Of a stretch of 20,945 bases of DNA, positions 6,748 to 13,854 are shown in pieces; positions within the stretch are counted from its first letter, which is position 1, and every line of letters begins with the position of its first letter. The translations under genes were made by a program, and so were the position numbers. The DNA is taken from IMG/VR virus record IMGVR_UViG_3300043313_000282, positions 1 to 20,945 of that record; one strand, written 5' to 3'. Source of the stretch: a virus. Below the pieces are notes generated by a model. The model was not told the origin of the DNA. It worked only from the letters and a program-made list of their open reading frames with translations, and did not search any database.

Positions 6748-7155
6748 ATGGCAAAGGAATCAGGTCTTGGCTGGACCACCTTCTCGGTGGACAACTCCGC
6801 CGGTGTGGCCAAGGCAATCAAGAACGACATCACGAACTTCACCTTCGCGACGCCGCGTGGTGTGCAGGACGTCACGGGTATCGACAAGTCGGCCTACGAG
6901 CGTCTCCTGCTCCTGGCGGACTTCTCGGTCACTCCGACCGGTGTCTTCAACGACGCGACCGACTTCTCTCACGACGTCTTCAAGACGGTTCCGTCGACTT
7001 CGGTCGCACGTACCACCACGCTGACCATCTCGGGTCAGACCCTCGCGAATGAGGTGCTCTACACCGACTACAGCTACGCACGCGGTACGGACGGCTCACT
7101 GGTGTGGACGGCTCCTGGCGTCCTCGCCGACGGCACCGTTCCGACCTGGGCATAA
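6748..7155 (+). CDS. major tail tube protein (probable)
   Basis: A compact 135-aa beta-rich protein, probably the main tail-tube subunit. It contains GVQDVTGIDKSAYERLLLLADFSV and closes with a YARGTDGSL strand, matching the first 130 residues of the 246-aa protein at 5592 but lacking that protein's C-terminal domain. Codon use is as restricted as in the capsid gene (GTC, CTC, ACC, GAC, AAG), supporting very high expression and therefore the major tube role. AAAGGGG lies nine bases before the ATG. It stands immediately upstream of the tail chaperone and tape measure, the usual place for the tube gene. Which of the two paralogues forms most of the tube is inferred. Confidence 0.75.
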   Translation: MAKESGLGWTTFSVDNSAGVAKAIKNDITNFTFATPRGVQDVTGIDKSAYERLLLLADFSVTPTGVFNDATDFSHDVFKTVPSTSVARTTTLTISGQTLANEVLYTDYSYARGTDGSLVWTAPGVLADGTVPTWA

Positions 7156-7184
7156 CGATTCTTTAGGGCAGGAGAGGATCTATT

Positions 7185-7583
7185 ATGGGTTTCCGACTTA
7201 ATCAGAGGACGTACCTTCTCAAGTTCGAGGACTCTGCTATGGAGGGCGCGGAGATTCGTCTTCGCTCCACCCCCATATCTACGCTCCTTCGACTAGGTGA
7301 GACTGTTCCCTATGCCGAGCTCGTTGAGCTGTTGTGTGAATACGTCCTAGACTGGAACCTTGAGGATTCGAAAGGTGAGCCTCTAAAGGTAGAGGTCGAG
7401 GCAATTCTTGACAACATCGAAGAGGTCATGCTCACACGGATCGTTCGGGAGTGGTATAGGGCAGCAAAGGGGATCACTGCCCCTTTAGATCCGCCATCGA
7501 CAGATGGCGAGCAGTTCAAGGAGGAGACTTCTCTGGACTTGTCGGAAATCCCGATGCAAGCGTTGGACGCCCCCGAGAACTAG
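7185..7583 (+). CDS. tail assembly chaperone, short form (gpG-like)
   Basis: A 132-aa acidic helical protein upstream of the tape measure. Visible are a start-proximal YLLKFEDSAMEGAEIRLRST, LVELLCEYVLDWNLEDSKGEP, and a C-terminal acidic tail. The layout is that of tail assembly chaperones, which bind the tape measure and recruit tube subunits and are themselves absent from the mature virion. The start is ATG 7185 with GGCAGGAGAG eight bases before it. An overlapping -1 frame stays open to 7705 and contains a plausible second domain, so a longer frameshift product is expected. Confidence 0.8.
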   Translation: MGFRLNQRTYLLKFEDSAMEGAEIRLRSTPISTLLRLGETVPYAELVELLCEYVLDWNLEDSKGEPLKVEVEAILDNIEEVMLTRIVREWYRAAKGITAPLDPPSTDGEQFKEETSLDLSEIPMQALDAPEN

Positions 7584-7705
7584 ATAGGAATGAGTGGATC
7601 CTATCGTTGTGCGATAGATTCCACTGCCTCCCTAGTCAGCTCCTGGCCGAAGATGCATCCTTCATGGGAATGCTGGAACTGGAAGGGATAGGGGGTGTAG
7701 AGTGA
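7185..7705 (+). CDS. tail assembly chaperone, -1 frameshift long form (gpGT-like)
   Basis: If ribosomes slip back one base within 7466-7487, translation continues in a frame open from 7460 to the TGA at 7703-7705. The product is 173 aa. The added C-terminal region includes ELDRNEWILSLCDRF and SQLLAEDASFMGMLELEG, a helical segment like the T domains of siphovirus chaperones. That region lies in a 118-bp space otherwise noncoding, and the extension ends exactly on the tape measure GTG (GTGA overlap). A programmed shift joining G and T chaperones is conserved across tailed phages. The frame and both slippery heptamers are seen; actual frameshifting is inferred. Confidence 0.75.
7466..7487 (+). 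promoter_or_regulatory. candidate -1 ribosomal frameshift site
   Basis: Two in-phase heptamers of X-XXY-YYZ form lie here: A-AAG-GGG (7466-7472) and C-CCT-TTA (7481-7487). They are almost the two arms of one perfect hairpin, AAAGGGG-ATCACTG-CCCCTTT (7466-7486). Slippage at either gives the same 173-aa length but differs in five residues. Which heptamer is used is not determinable by eye. Confidence 0.6.
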
Positions 7706-9549
7706 GTAACGATGTCGTAGTTCACGTCAAGGCTGAGAATCACACCCAGAGCGATCTTGATGGTGCGCGCAGGGGCTTTGCTGACTTCGCACGGGATACT
7801 GTAAAGAGAGGTATCTCGGCAGGTACTGAAGCCGGACAGAGCTTTAGCAAGTCCTTGTCTGGTGCCGTATCTTCTGCTAGCGGTAGTCTAGGACCCATTC
7901 TTGCTGGGGCTGGAGTTGTTGCTGCACCACTCATCGGAGCCAGTATCGCGGGCGCCATCGTTGGTGGTGTAGGTGTTGGCGGTGTCGTCGGTGGCTTCTT
8001 GGCCGCGAAGGATGACCCTCGCGTAGCTGGTGCTCTCAAGGGAATGCAGGCAGAACTGCAGAGTGAATTCAAGAGTGCTGGACAGACCTTTGTGCAGCCC
8101 ACCCTTGAAGGTATCAGCACTATTAACAAGGCGATCGACACGATTGACCTGCAGGGTATATTCGCTGACTCTTCCAAGTTCGTCAAGCCTCTCACCGATG
8201 GTATTGGTAGTGCTATCGAAGACATTGGTAACGGTGTCGAAGATATCATGGGCAAGGCTGGGCCAGCTGTCGAAGCCTTTGGTAATAGCTTCGCCGAGAT
8301 CGGTGATGCTGTCGGTGATACCTTCTCGCTTCTATCCAACGATGCTGATGAGGGTGCGTCGGCTATCGACGACCTAACGAACGCCACGGTCAACTTCATC
8401 AAGACCGCAGGTGGCATCGTTCATGGCTTGGCTGAATTCAAGGGAGGTCTTGACAGTCTCGATAACGGGATCGACTCCTTTAGGTACAAGTTGGAAGACA
8501 TTGCATCCATCGACGCGTTCGGCGATGGCGCGCAGTTCGATATCACGGCTGACGGTTACGCTAGAAACACTGAGGCAGCAGAACTTTACCGTCAAGGTCT
8601 AATTGGTGCCAAGGGTGAGGTGGACGACTACAACGCCTATACCAAGGCCCAGGCGGAGAAGCAAACTGAGCTCCAGGAAGCTGTTGGTGGTAGTACTCTC
8701 GCTATGACGAACTTCTCCGAGGAGAATGCCAAAGCTTCTGCCACTACCGAGGGCGTTACTAGGGCTATCGACGAACTCAACAATTCACTCCTTGCTGAAG
8801 TCGATCCTGTATTCAACCTTCTGGATGCTCAGAAGGGTCTGGCCGACGCACAGAAGGACGTTACTAAGGCTATCGACAAGTTCGGTAAGAAGTCACCTGA
8901 GGCACAGGAAGCTCTTCGCGATCTAGCCACCAAGGCACTCAAGCTGGACGTGGCAGGTAAGGAGCTTGGAGGCACGTTCGACGGTAAGATGACTCCTGCT
9001 ATGCGTAGGACGCTCTCTGCCGCAGGACTAACCAAGGGACAGATCAGCAGCCTCGAGGGTCAGTTCCGTTCAGCTAGACGTACTGGTGATAACTTCGCAC
9101 GTACTTACGCTGCTAAGCTACGAGTCGATGGCTACCCTGCAGTGTATAGCAGGCTCTATAGTGTGAAGGATGTCATTAACGATATTCCTCGTTCTGTCAA
9201 CATTGCCATGCGCATCACGGGTGTGAGCTCTGCCTCTGCAGCTGCGGCTGCGATTCGTAAGAACATGGCAACTGGCGGTATCAAGGGCGCAGCTAACGGT
9301 GCCACGTCTTCTGGACTCACCTGGACTGGTGAGCATGGACCCGAGCTCGTTGACCTTCCGCCAGGCAGCAAGGTCCACTCGAACGGTGACAGTATGCGAA
9401 TGGTCGGTCAGGGAGGACTTTCAGGTCCTGTTACGATCAACTTGGTATTGGCCGACGGTAGTGTTCTAGGCAAGGCAGTTCTCCCATCGCTACGCGAAAT
9501 GAACCGTGCACGCTTCGGTAACTCTGCCGAAAGGATGTTGGCCGGATGA
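7702..9549 (+). CDS. tail tape measure protein
   Basis: A 615-aa tape measure protein, which sets tail length and is thought to be ejected with the DNA. It follows the chaperone gene directly and begins with GTG inside that gene's frameshifted stop (GTGA). The N-terminal ~60 residues are amphipathic and charged. Residues ~60-105 form a long Gly/Ala/Val hydrophobic stretch able to insert into membranes, and the middle is helical with heptad-like character (for example LDAQKGLADAQKDVTKAID). The C-terminus (TGEHGPELVDLPPGSKVHS) is a segment common at tape measure ends. At roughly 0.15 nm per residue, the tail should be near 90 nm. No lysozyme or peptidase motif was noticed inside it. Confidence 0.9.
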   Translation: MSNDVVVHVKAENHTQSDLDGARRGFADFARDTVKRGISAGTEAGQSFSKSLSGAVSSASGSLGPILAGAGVVAAPLIGASIAGAIVGGVGVGGVVGGFLAAKDDPRVAGALKGMQAELQSEFKSAGQTFVQPTLEGISTINKAIDTIDLQGIFADSSKFVKPLTDGIGSAIEDIGNGVEDIMGKAGPAVEAFGNSFAEIGDAVGDTFSLLSNDADEGASAIDDLTNATVNFIKTAGGIVHGLAEFKGGLDSLDNGIDSFRYKLEDIASIDAFGDGAQFDITADGYARNTEAAELYRQGLIGAKGEVDDYNAYTKAQAEKQTELQEAVGGSTLAMTNFSEENAKASATTEGVTRAIDELNNSLLAEVDPVFNLLDAQKGLADAQKDVTKAIDKFGKKSPEAQEALRDLATKALKLDVAGKELGGTFDGKMTPAMRRTLSAAGLTKGQISSLEGQFRSARRTGDNFARTYAAKLRVDGYPAVYSRLYSVKDVINDIPRSVNIAMRITGVSSASAAAAAIRKNMATGGIKGAANGATSSGLTWTGEHGPELVDLPPGSKVHSNGDSMRMVGQGGLSGPVTINLVLADGSVLGKAVLPSLREMNRARFGNSAERMLAG

Positions 9550-12416
9550 GCTTCCCAAACGATCCACTTCCCATCACGGGTGAGCTCTTCATCAATGGTG
9601 CCTGGGTAGATGTCACCTCGTACATCCGTGGTGCAGGCAGTATCAACATTGAGAGGGCCTTCCGATCGGAGCAGGGCAACAGTATTACGGTTGATCAGTG
9701 TAACTTCACGTTGAACAACCGTGACGGCCGATTCTCCAACAGGAACCCCAATTCGCCGTACTACAAGAAGCTAGGACGTAACACCAAGTTCCGTTGTTCC
9801 GTCGACGATACTAATGGCAACGCTCTTGTACTGTACAACCACTACGACAGTCAGAGTGGTTATGCTCAGACAACGGATAAGGCAGTCCTCGACATCGTCG
9901 GCGACATCGACATCCGTGGTGACATCTGGCCCGATACTTGGACTCCTGCGATCCCTCAGGTACTAGGTTCGAAGTACAACGAAACGGGTAACCAGCGTTC
10001 CTGGATCGTGTTCCTCAATGCGAACGGAACTCTCACGCTTCGGTGGTCGAACAATGGTACTGCAACACTCTCAGCCGACTCTACTGTAGCAGTAGCTACC
10101 AGTGGACGTAAGGCTTGGCGTGTTACTCTCGACGTGGACAACGGTGCGGCAGGCAAGACAGTTACCTTCTACACCTCTGACACCATCTCGGGATCCTGGG
10201 TACAGCTTGGTGCAGTTGTCACGACTGCTACTACGACGTCGATCTTCTCGAGTACTGCTCCTCTTACTGTAGGTAGTGGCCCTGATGGTGTACCTCCCAC
10301 AGGATACACTGCGTCGCTGAGCTATGCGGCCTTTACTGGAAGCTACTACAGGTTCCAGGTGTATACTGGCATCTCAGGTACGCTTCGAGCGGATGCTAAC
10401 TTCGGTGCGCAGACAGTAGACGCAACGAGCTGGTCAGACGGACTCGGAACTCCTAACACTTGGACTGTGTCGGGACGCAGCTCGTTGGCTAGTGGGAATC
10501 GTCGCTTCTATGGTGAGGTGTCCGAGTTCCCTCAGGTGTGGGATACGACAGGTACTGACATCTATGTTCCTGCCGTAGCTTCCTCGATCATGCGGCGCAT
10601 CGGACAGGGTGAAGCGCCTCTCGATAGTACTATGTATAGGTACTTGAAGGCCAAGACGAGCCTCATCGGCTACTGGTCTATGGAGGGTGAGCAGTCAAGC
10701 ACCTCACGTATCTCCTCGAGCATCAGTGGCGGCAAGCAGGCAGTCGTTACAGGTACTGTAAACTTTGGTACCGACGATACACTGGCGAGCTCTTCAGGTG
10801 TTGCGACTATCGGTACGGGCAGCTCGATCATCGAGGGCGCTTCGAATGCAGGGACAGCATCTCCTACAGTTGCTACTGGTGTCATCCTCTTCAAGTACGG
10901 TACCTCTCCTGGTGTGGCTACTCCTGAGATGTGCCGCTTCGTAGGTGACGGAACGGTCAACTTCTGGACAGTCTCGATCGATACTACTGCTTGGTATGTA
11001 GCAGGTTTCGATTCGGGAGGTAGCGTACTGGGTGGTGTAGTCACTGACACTTGGCCTTCAGGGACCACGATTGATCAGTGGATCTCGTTCCGTCTGACTA
11101 TCACTACGACTGGCGGCAACATCGCTGTACGTGTTGACATTCACGAGATCGGTACCAGTACGAACGATACTACCTCGAACAACTCGTACTGTGCAGGTAC
11201 AAACGTAGGAAGGTTCACTTACTTCTACGTCAACCCTGTGCCTGAAGCCGAGAACAATGACCTACGAGTGGCGCACGTAGCTATGCTGCAGGAGTCGCTA
11301 GTTGCCGATACCACGAACTACATTGCGGCTACGGAAGCCTTCCTGGGAGAGACTGCGGGTGCAAGGTTCCTTCGCAACTGCAGCGATGCTGATATCGATG
11401 CTGACGTTGTAGGTAATCCTGATGATACAGTCGCTATGGGTGTACAGCCTGCGACTACACGTACTGCAATCCTCCAAGAGTGTGCTGACGTAGATGGTGG
11501 CTTCATTTACGCATCTAGGAACTTCCTAGGCCTCGAGATGCGTACGCGACGGTCCATGTACAACCAGACGACTCTCGAGTTGGACTATGCAGCAACTCAC
11601 TTCGATGGCGAGCTTAAGCCCACGGACGACGACAAGGTCCTTCGGAATGATGTGACTCTCACTCGTCCCAGTGGCGGTTCGGCTACAAGCACAGTTACTG
11701 AAGGTCCGAACAATATCAGTGACCCTGAGGATGATCCCGAAGGTGTGGGTCGTTACGATACCTCCTACGCTCTCAACCCTGAGTCAGTCGACATTCTAGG
11801 GCGACTGGCTCAGTACGCAACCTTCCTTGGTACATGGGATGAGATCAGGTTCCCTCAGACCTCAGTGTCTCTCGAGCGTGCGCCGTTCGTGGCAAGTACT
11901 GCACTCACCTACGGTGTCTCTTCGATGGACATCGGCGATGCTTATCGGATCGTGAATCTACCATCGTGGATTCCTCCGGATGACATTGAGCTCTTGCTTC
12001 GAGGTACAACTGAGGTCTTGTCGAATCGTGGATGGCGTCACACCTGGAACACCCAGGCTTACGGGCCATTCAGAATCAATGACCTGTCAAGCAGCTCGTT
12101 GTCTAAGTATCGTGCCGGGTCAGGTAATCGTGGTGGATCATATTCTACGCTTACGTCGAGCCTTACATCTTCAGCTACGAGCTTTACCGTCACGATCGCT
12201 ACTGGCAAGGTGAAGTGGGGAACAACTACTACCAAGCCAGGTAACTTCCCATTGAACATCAAGGTAGGTGGTGAGGTCATGACTGTGTCTGCGATCTCAG
12301 GTACGTCAAGTCCTCAGACCTTTACCATCTCAGCTCGCTCTGTCAATGGAGTCGTCAAGGCTCACGATGCTGGTACCGAAGTCCAGGTCGCCGACATGTT
12401 CTATGCAGTGCTTTAA
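9546..12416 (+). CDS. minor tail/tail-tip protein with lectin-like beta domains
   Basis: A 956-aa baseplate or tail-tip protein that starts on the tape measure stop (ATGA). Residues 1-100 resemble the entry domain of actinophage minor tail proteins (INGAWVDVTSYIRG, then FTLNNRDGRFSNRNPNSPYY). Two long Thr/Ser/Gly-rich stretches (~100-300 and ~370-600) look like concanavalin/LamG-type sandwiches; they are separated by FYGEVSEFPQVWD and the helical IMRRIGQGEAPLDS. The remainder has tail-associated character, and the last ~90 residues carry a beta unit (IKVGGEVMTVSAISG, then RSVNGVVKAHDAGTEVQV). It probably recognises host surface polysaccharide and joins the tail tip. No peptidoglycan hydrolase motif is seen. 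Domain boundaries are estimates. Confidence 0.8.
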   Translation: MSFPNDPLPITGELFINGAWVDVTSYIRGAGSINIERAFRSEQGNSITVDQCNFTLNNRDGRFSNRNPNSPYYKKLGRNTKFRCSVDDTNGNALVLYNHYDSQSGYAQTTDKAVLDIVGDIDIRGDIWPDTWTPAIPQVLGSKYNETGNQRSWIVFLNANGTLTLRWSNNGTATLSADSTVAVATSGRKAWRVTLDVDNGAAGKTVTFYTSDTISGSWVQLGAVVTTATTTSIFSSTAPLTVGSGPDGVPPTGYTASLSYAAFTGSYYRFQVYTGISGTLRADANFGAQTVDATSWSDGLGTPNTWTVSGRSSLASGNRRFYGEVSEFPQVWDTTGTDIYVPAVASSIMRRIGQGEAPLDSTMYRYLKAKTSLIGYWSMEGEQSSTSRISSSISGGKQAVVTGTVNFGTDDTLASSSGVATIGTGSSIIEGASNAGTASPTVATGVILFKYGTSPGVATPEMCRFVGDGTVNFWTVSIDTTAWYVAGFDSGGSVLGGVVTDTWPSGTTIDQWISFRLTITTTGGNIAVRVDIHEIGTSTNDTTSNNSYCAGTNVGRFTYFYVNPVPEAENNDLRVAHVAMLQESLVADTTNYIAATEAFLGETAGARFLRNCSDADIDADVVGNPDDTVAMGVQPATTRTAILQECADVDGGFIYASRNFLGLEMRTRRSMYNQTTLELDYAATHFDGELKPTDDDKVLRNDVTLTRPSGGSATSTVTEGPNNISDPEDDPEGVGRYDTSYALNPESVDILGRLAQYATFLGTWDEIRFPQTSVSLERAPFVASTALTYGVSSMDIGDAYRIVNLPSWIPPDDIELLLRGTTEVLSNRGWRHTWNTQAYGPFRINDLSSSSLSKYRAGSGNRGGSYSTLTSSLTSSATSFTVTIATGKVKWGTTTTKPGNFPLNIKVGGEVMTVSAISGTSSPQTFTISARSVNGVVKAHDAGTEVQVADMFYAVL

Positions 12417-12425
12417 GGAGCAGTT

Positions 12426-12941
12426 ATGACTGTCACACCGTTCGAAGTCGGTGACCCTGTAACTGCTGATGCTCTTGATGAACAGTTCGATCCACCTATG
12501 GGCAGGCTTCGCCAAGGTACTACACAAACTGGATTGGCATCCGCAGCGGTAGTTGCAATAACCTTTGCGGCAACCGATGAGCTCGACACTCACGGCTTCC
12601 ATGATCCTGCATCCAGTAATACTAAGGTGACACCTACTGTACCTGGTTGGTACGATGTTCGTGGTGGAGTGTCACTCGCTGGGCAGACAGACTTTACGGT
12701 GGTGCAGGCTGTGATTGGTAAGTCAGGAGCCTCATTCCTGGCGCCTGCACATCGGATCACCCCGTCAGCGTCAGCACAGTCACTAGTGCTACCAGTACAG
12801 GCACTAGTGCAGTGCAACGGCACCACTGACTATTTCGAACTGTACGCATCGGCTACACGATCGGGTGCTGGCGTCTGGGCGACAGTAATATCTAGCCAGT
12901 TCGCATGTGTACTAGAATGGAAGTTCGAGCGTCCACTGTAA
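12426..12941 (+). CDS. putative tail fibre / C1q-like structural protein
   Basis: A 171-aa beta-rich protein and the last gene of the virion operon. A short N-terminal segment (VTPFEVGDPVTADALDEQFD) may attach it to the tail tip. The rest shows the strand order of C1q/TNF-like trimeric heads: a VPGWYDVRGGVSL strand, central FTVVQAVIGKSG, then YFELYASATRSGAGVW and a closing FACVLEWKFER. AAGGAG lies five bases before ATG 12426, and the previous gene ends ten bases upstream. Such small heads usually form adhesins at fibre tips. The fold call is from pattern only, and receptor binding is an inference. Confidence 0.6.
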   Translation: MTVTPFEVGDPVTADALDEQFDPPMGRLRQGTTQTGLASAAVVAITFAATDELDTHGFHDPASSNTKVTPTVPGWYDVRGGVSLAGQTDFTVVQAVIGKSGASFLAPAHRITPSASAQSLVLPVQALVQCNGTTDYFELYASATRSGAGVWATVISSQFACVLEWKFERPL

Positions 12942-13062
12942 TCTAACAGCGTAGATTTCTCAGCTATAACGACATAGTGCGACCAGTACGTCATTTGGTC
13001 TAACACCTCAGCTAACTGGTCTGTTCTTAGTCTAAAGTTGAGAAATGAGAACTCAAGCAGCA
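12942..13062. other. noncoding stretch with inverted repeats between convergent operons
   Basis: No credible gene. GACCAGT (12981-12987) can pair with ACTGGTC (13015-13021), and GACCA (12981-12985) alternatively with TGGTC (12996-13000). The segment from GCGACCA to TTTGGTCTAAC closely resembles the inner hairpin at 3520-3542. TTGAG and CTCAA around 13038-13056 can form another small stem. It leads into the strong terminator-like hairpin and may be part of the 3' untranslated end of the virion transcript. Confidence 0.4.
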
Positions 13063-13095
13063 AGAAGGCCCGGGTCATTTAGACTCGGGCCTTCT
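13063..13095. terminator. bidirectional terminator hairpin between the two operons
   Basis: A 14-bp stem with one wobble pair (13063-13076 with 13082-13095) closes the 5-base loop ATTTA. Ten consecutive pairs, AGAAGGCCCG with CGGGCCTTCT, are perfect. It sits between the end of the rightward virion operon and the stop of the last leftward gene, nine bases from the latter, where a shared terminator is expected. U-rich tails are poor on both strands; actinobacterial terminators often lack them. Confidence 0.8.
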
Positions 13096-13103
13096 CTGTC
13101 GAA

Positions 13104-13451
13104 CTACTTGACGGGCTGCGTGACTCCTCGAACTCTTGCCCACGGATAGAACGCGTGTACGGTACCGTCGAGGATGTAGCCTCTGATGCCGTCCTCATGC
13201 ACCGACCAGGTCTCGGCCCCGAAGGTAACCTGCTCGCCCTCCAGGCCAACCGTCAGCGGTGCCTTGGTGTCGAACTGTTCGATTGCCAAGGTCTCTCCCA
13301 TGTTGCGCTTGACGTCCTTCTTGCCAGTACGTTCCTCGAGTGAAGGCACTCTGCTTCCCTTCTCCAACCCTCTGATGAGAGTTCGTTTTCCTTGGCCTAG
13401 TTCTTCCTGCGTCGTGATCTCGTGCCAGTCGAACTGGTTGATGTGGTTCAT
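13104..13451 (-). CDS. hypothetical protein, last gene of leftward operon
   Basis: A 115-aa protein of unknown function. The N-terminal half is hydrophilic with many charged residues (TQEELGQGKRTLIRGLEKGS). The C-terminal half looks like a small beta domain (PLTVGLEGEQVTFGAETWSVHEDG, aromatic FYPWARVRG). I chose ATG 13451 because it overlaps the stop of the 35-aa gene (ATGA); a longer reading from a TTG at 13493 would overlap that gene by a further 42 bases. No signal peptide, membrane segment or catalytic motif is seen. It ends just before the terminator hairpin. Its place with the small membrane-protein genes makes a host-takeover or lysis role possible, but nothing proves it. Confidence 0.6.
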   Translation of the reverse strand: MNHINQFDWHEITTQEELGQGKRTLIRGLEKGSRVPSLEERTGKKDVKRNMGETLAIEQFDTKAPLTVGLEGEQVTFGAETWSVHEDGIRGYILDGTVHAFYPWARVRGVTQPVK

Positions 13452-13555
13452 CGTACGAACGTCTCGATGGCCCCGTATACCATGACGGTACAAACTACAA
13501 GACTGATGACCTTCATGTACGTGGTTGGCATGTAGTAGTTGATCTTCTTACGCAT
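13448..13555 (-). CDS. 35-aa membrane peptide
   Basis: A short gene on the minus strand encoding 35 residues. It begins MRKKINYYMPTTYMK and is followed by one hydrophobic segment, VISLVVCTVMVYGAIETFV, then a final Arg. The basic start and single ~19-residue hydrophobic run suggest an inner-membrane peptide with cytoplasmic N-terminus. GGCAGGAGAG lies four bases before the ATG, a strong ribosome-binding site, and the TGA overlaps the next ATG (ATGA). This operon logic argues that it is real despite its size. Function is unknown; a small holin-like or membrane-perturbing peptide is one possibility. Confidence 0.65.
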   Translation of the reverse strand: MRKKINYYMPTTYMKVISLVVCTVMVYGAIETFVR

Positions 13556-13578
13556 CGTACTCTCCTGCCCGGGTTGAC

Positions 13579-13791
13579 TTATGCGGCTGCGTGACGGACA
13601 CTTACAGTTTCAAAGTCGTAGTTGTGCAGTTCGACTTCGAACACACTTGCGGAACCACTACACCTCAACGAGCTCGCTAGCATCCGGAGCGACCAGAGCT
13701 CGTTGGCTCCACACGCTACCACTACGCGATCGCCTGCTTCGGCGTACAGCTTCCCAGACTTGCCATCATAGGTTACGAACAGTGCGAACAT
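13579..13791 (-). CDS. hypothetical 70-aa protein
   Basis: A small protein of unknown function in the leftward operon. It starts with a beta-like FALFVTYDGKSGKLYAEAGD and continues with VVVACGANELWSLRMLASSL and a C-terminal strand region. GGAGGG lies five bases before the ATG. The predicted fold is small and mixed, with two Cys residues and no membrane anchor. The coding region contains a 10-bp inverted repeat, CAACGAGCTC/GAGCTCGTTG (13666-13675 with 13696-13705), that could form a hairpin in DNA or mRNA. No family is recognised. Confidence 0.55.
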   Translation of the reverse strand: MFALFVTYDGKSGKLYAEAGDRVVVACGANELWSLRMLASSLRCSGSASVFEVELHNYDFETVSVRHAAA

Positions 13792-13821
13792 AGCGACCCT
13801 CCAAGGAATTGACTATTTACT

Positions 13822-13849
13822 TGACGTCCCTTTCCCTCGAAGGGCCGTC
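13822..13849 (-). repeat. intergenic hairpin containing one copy of a 21-bp exact repeat
   Basis: Bases 13822-13842 are identical to 16120-16140 inside the replication gene. Here the copy forms most of a foldback: GACG and CCCTT pair with AAGGG and CGTC around TCCCTCG, with one internal mismatch (13823-13849). It lies five bases beyond the stop of the leftward 155-aa gene, so it could act as a 3' end or processing signal; no U-tract follows. Confidence 0.6.
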
Positions 13850-13854
13850 CTATG

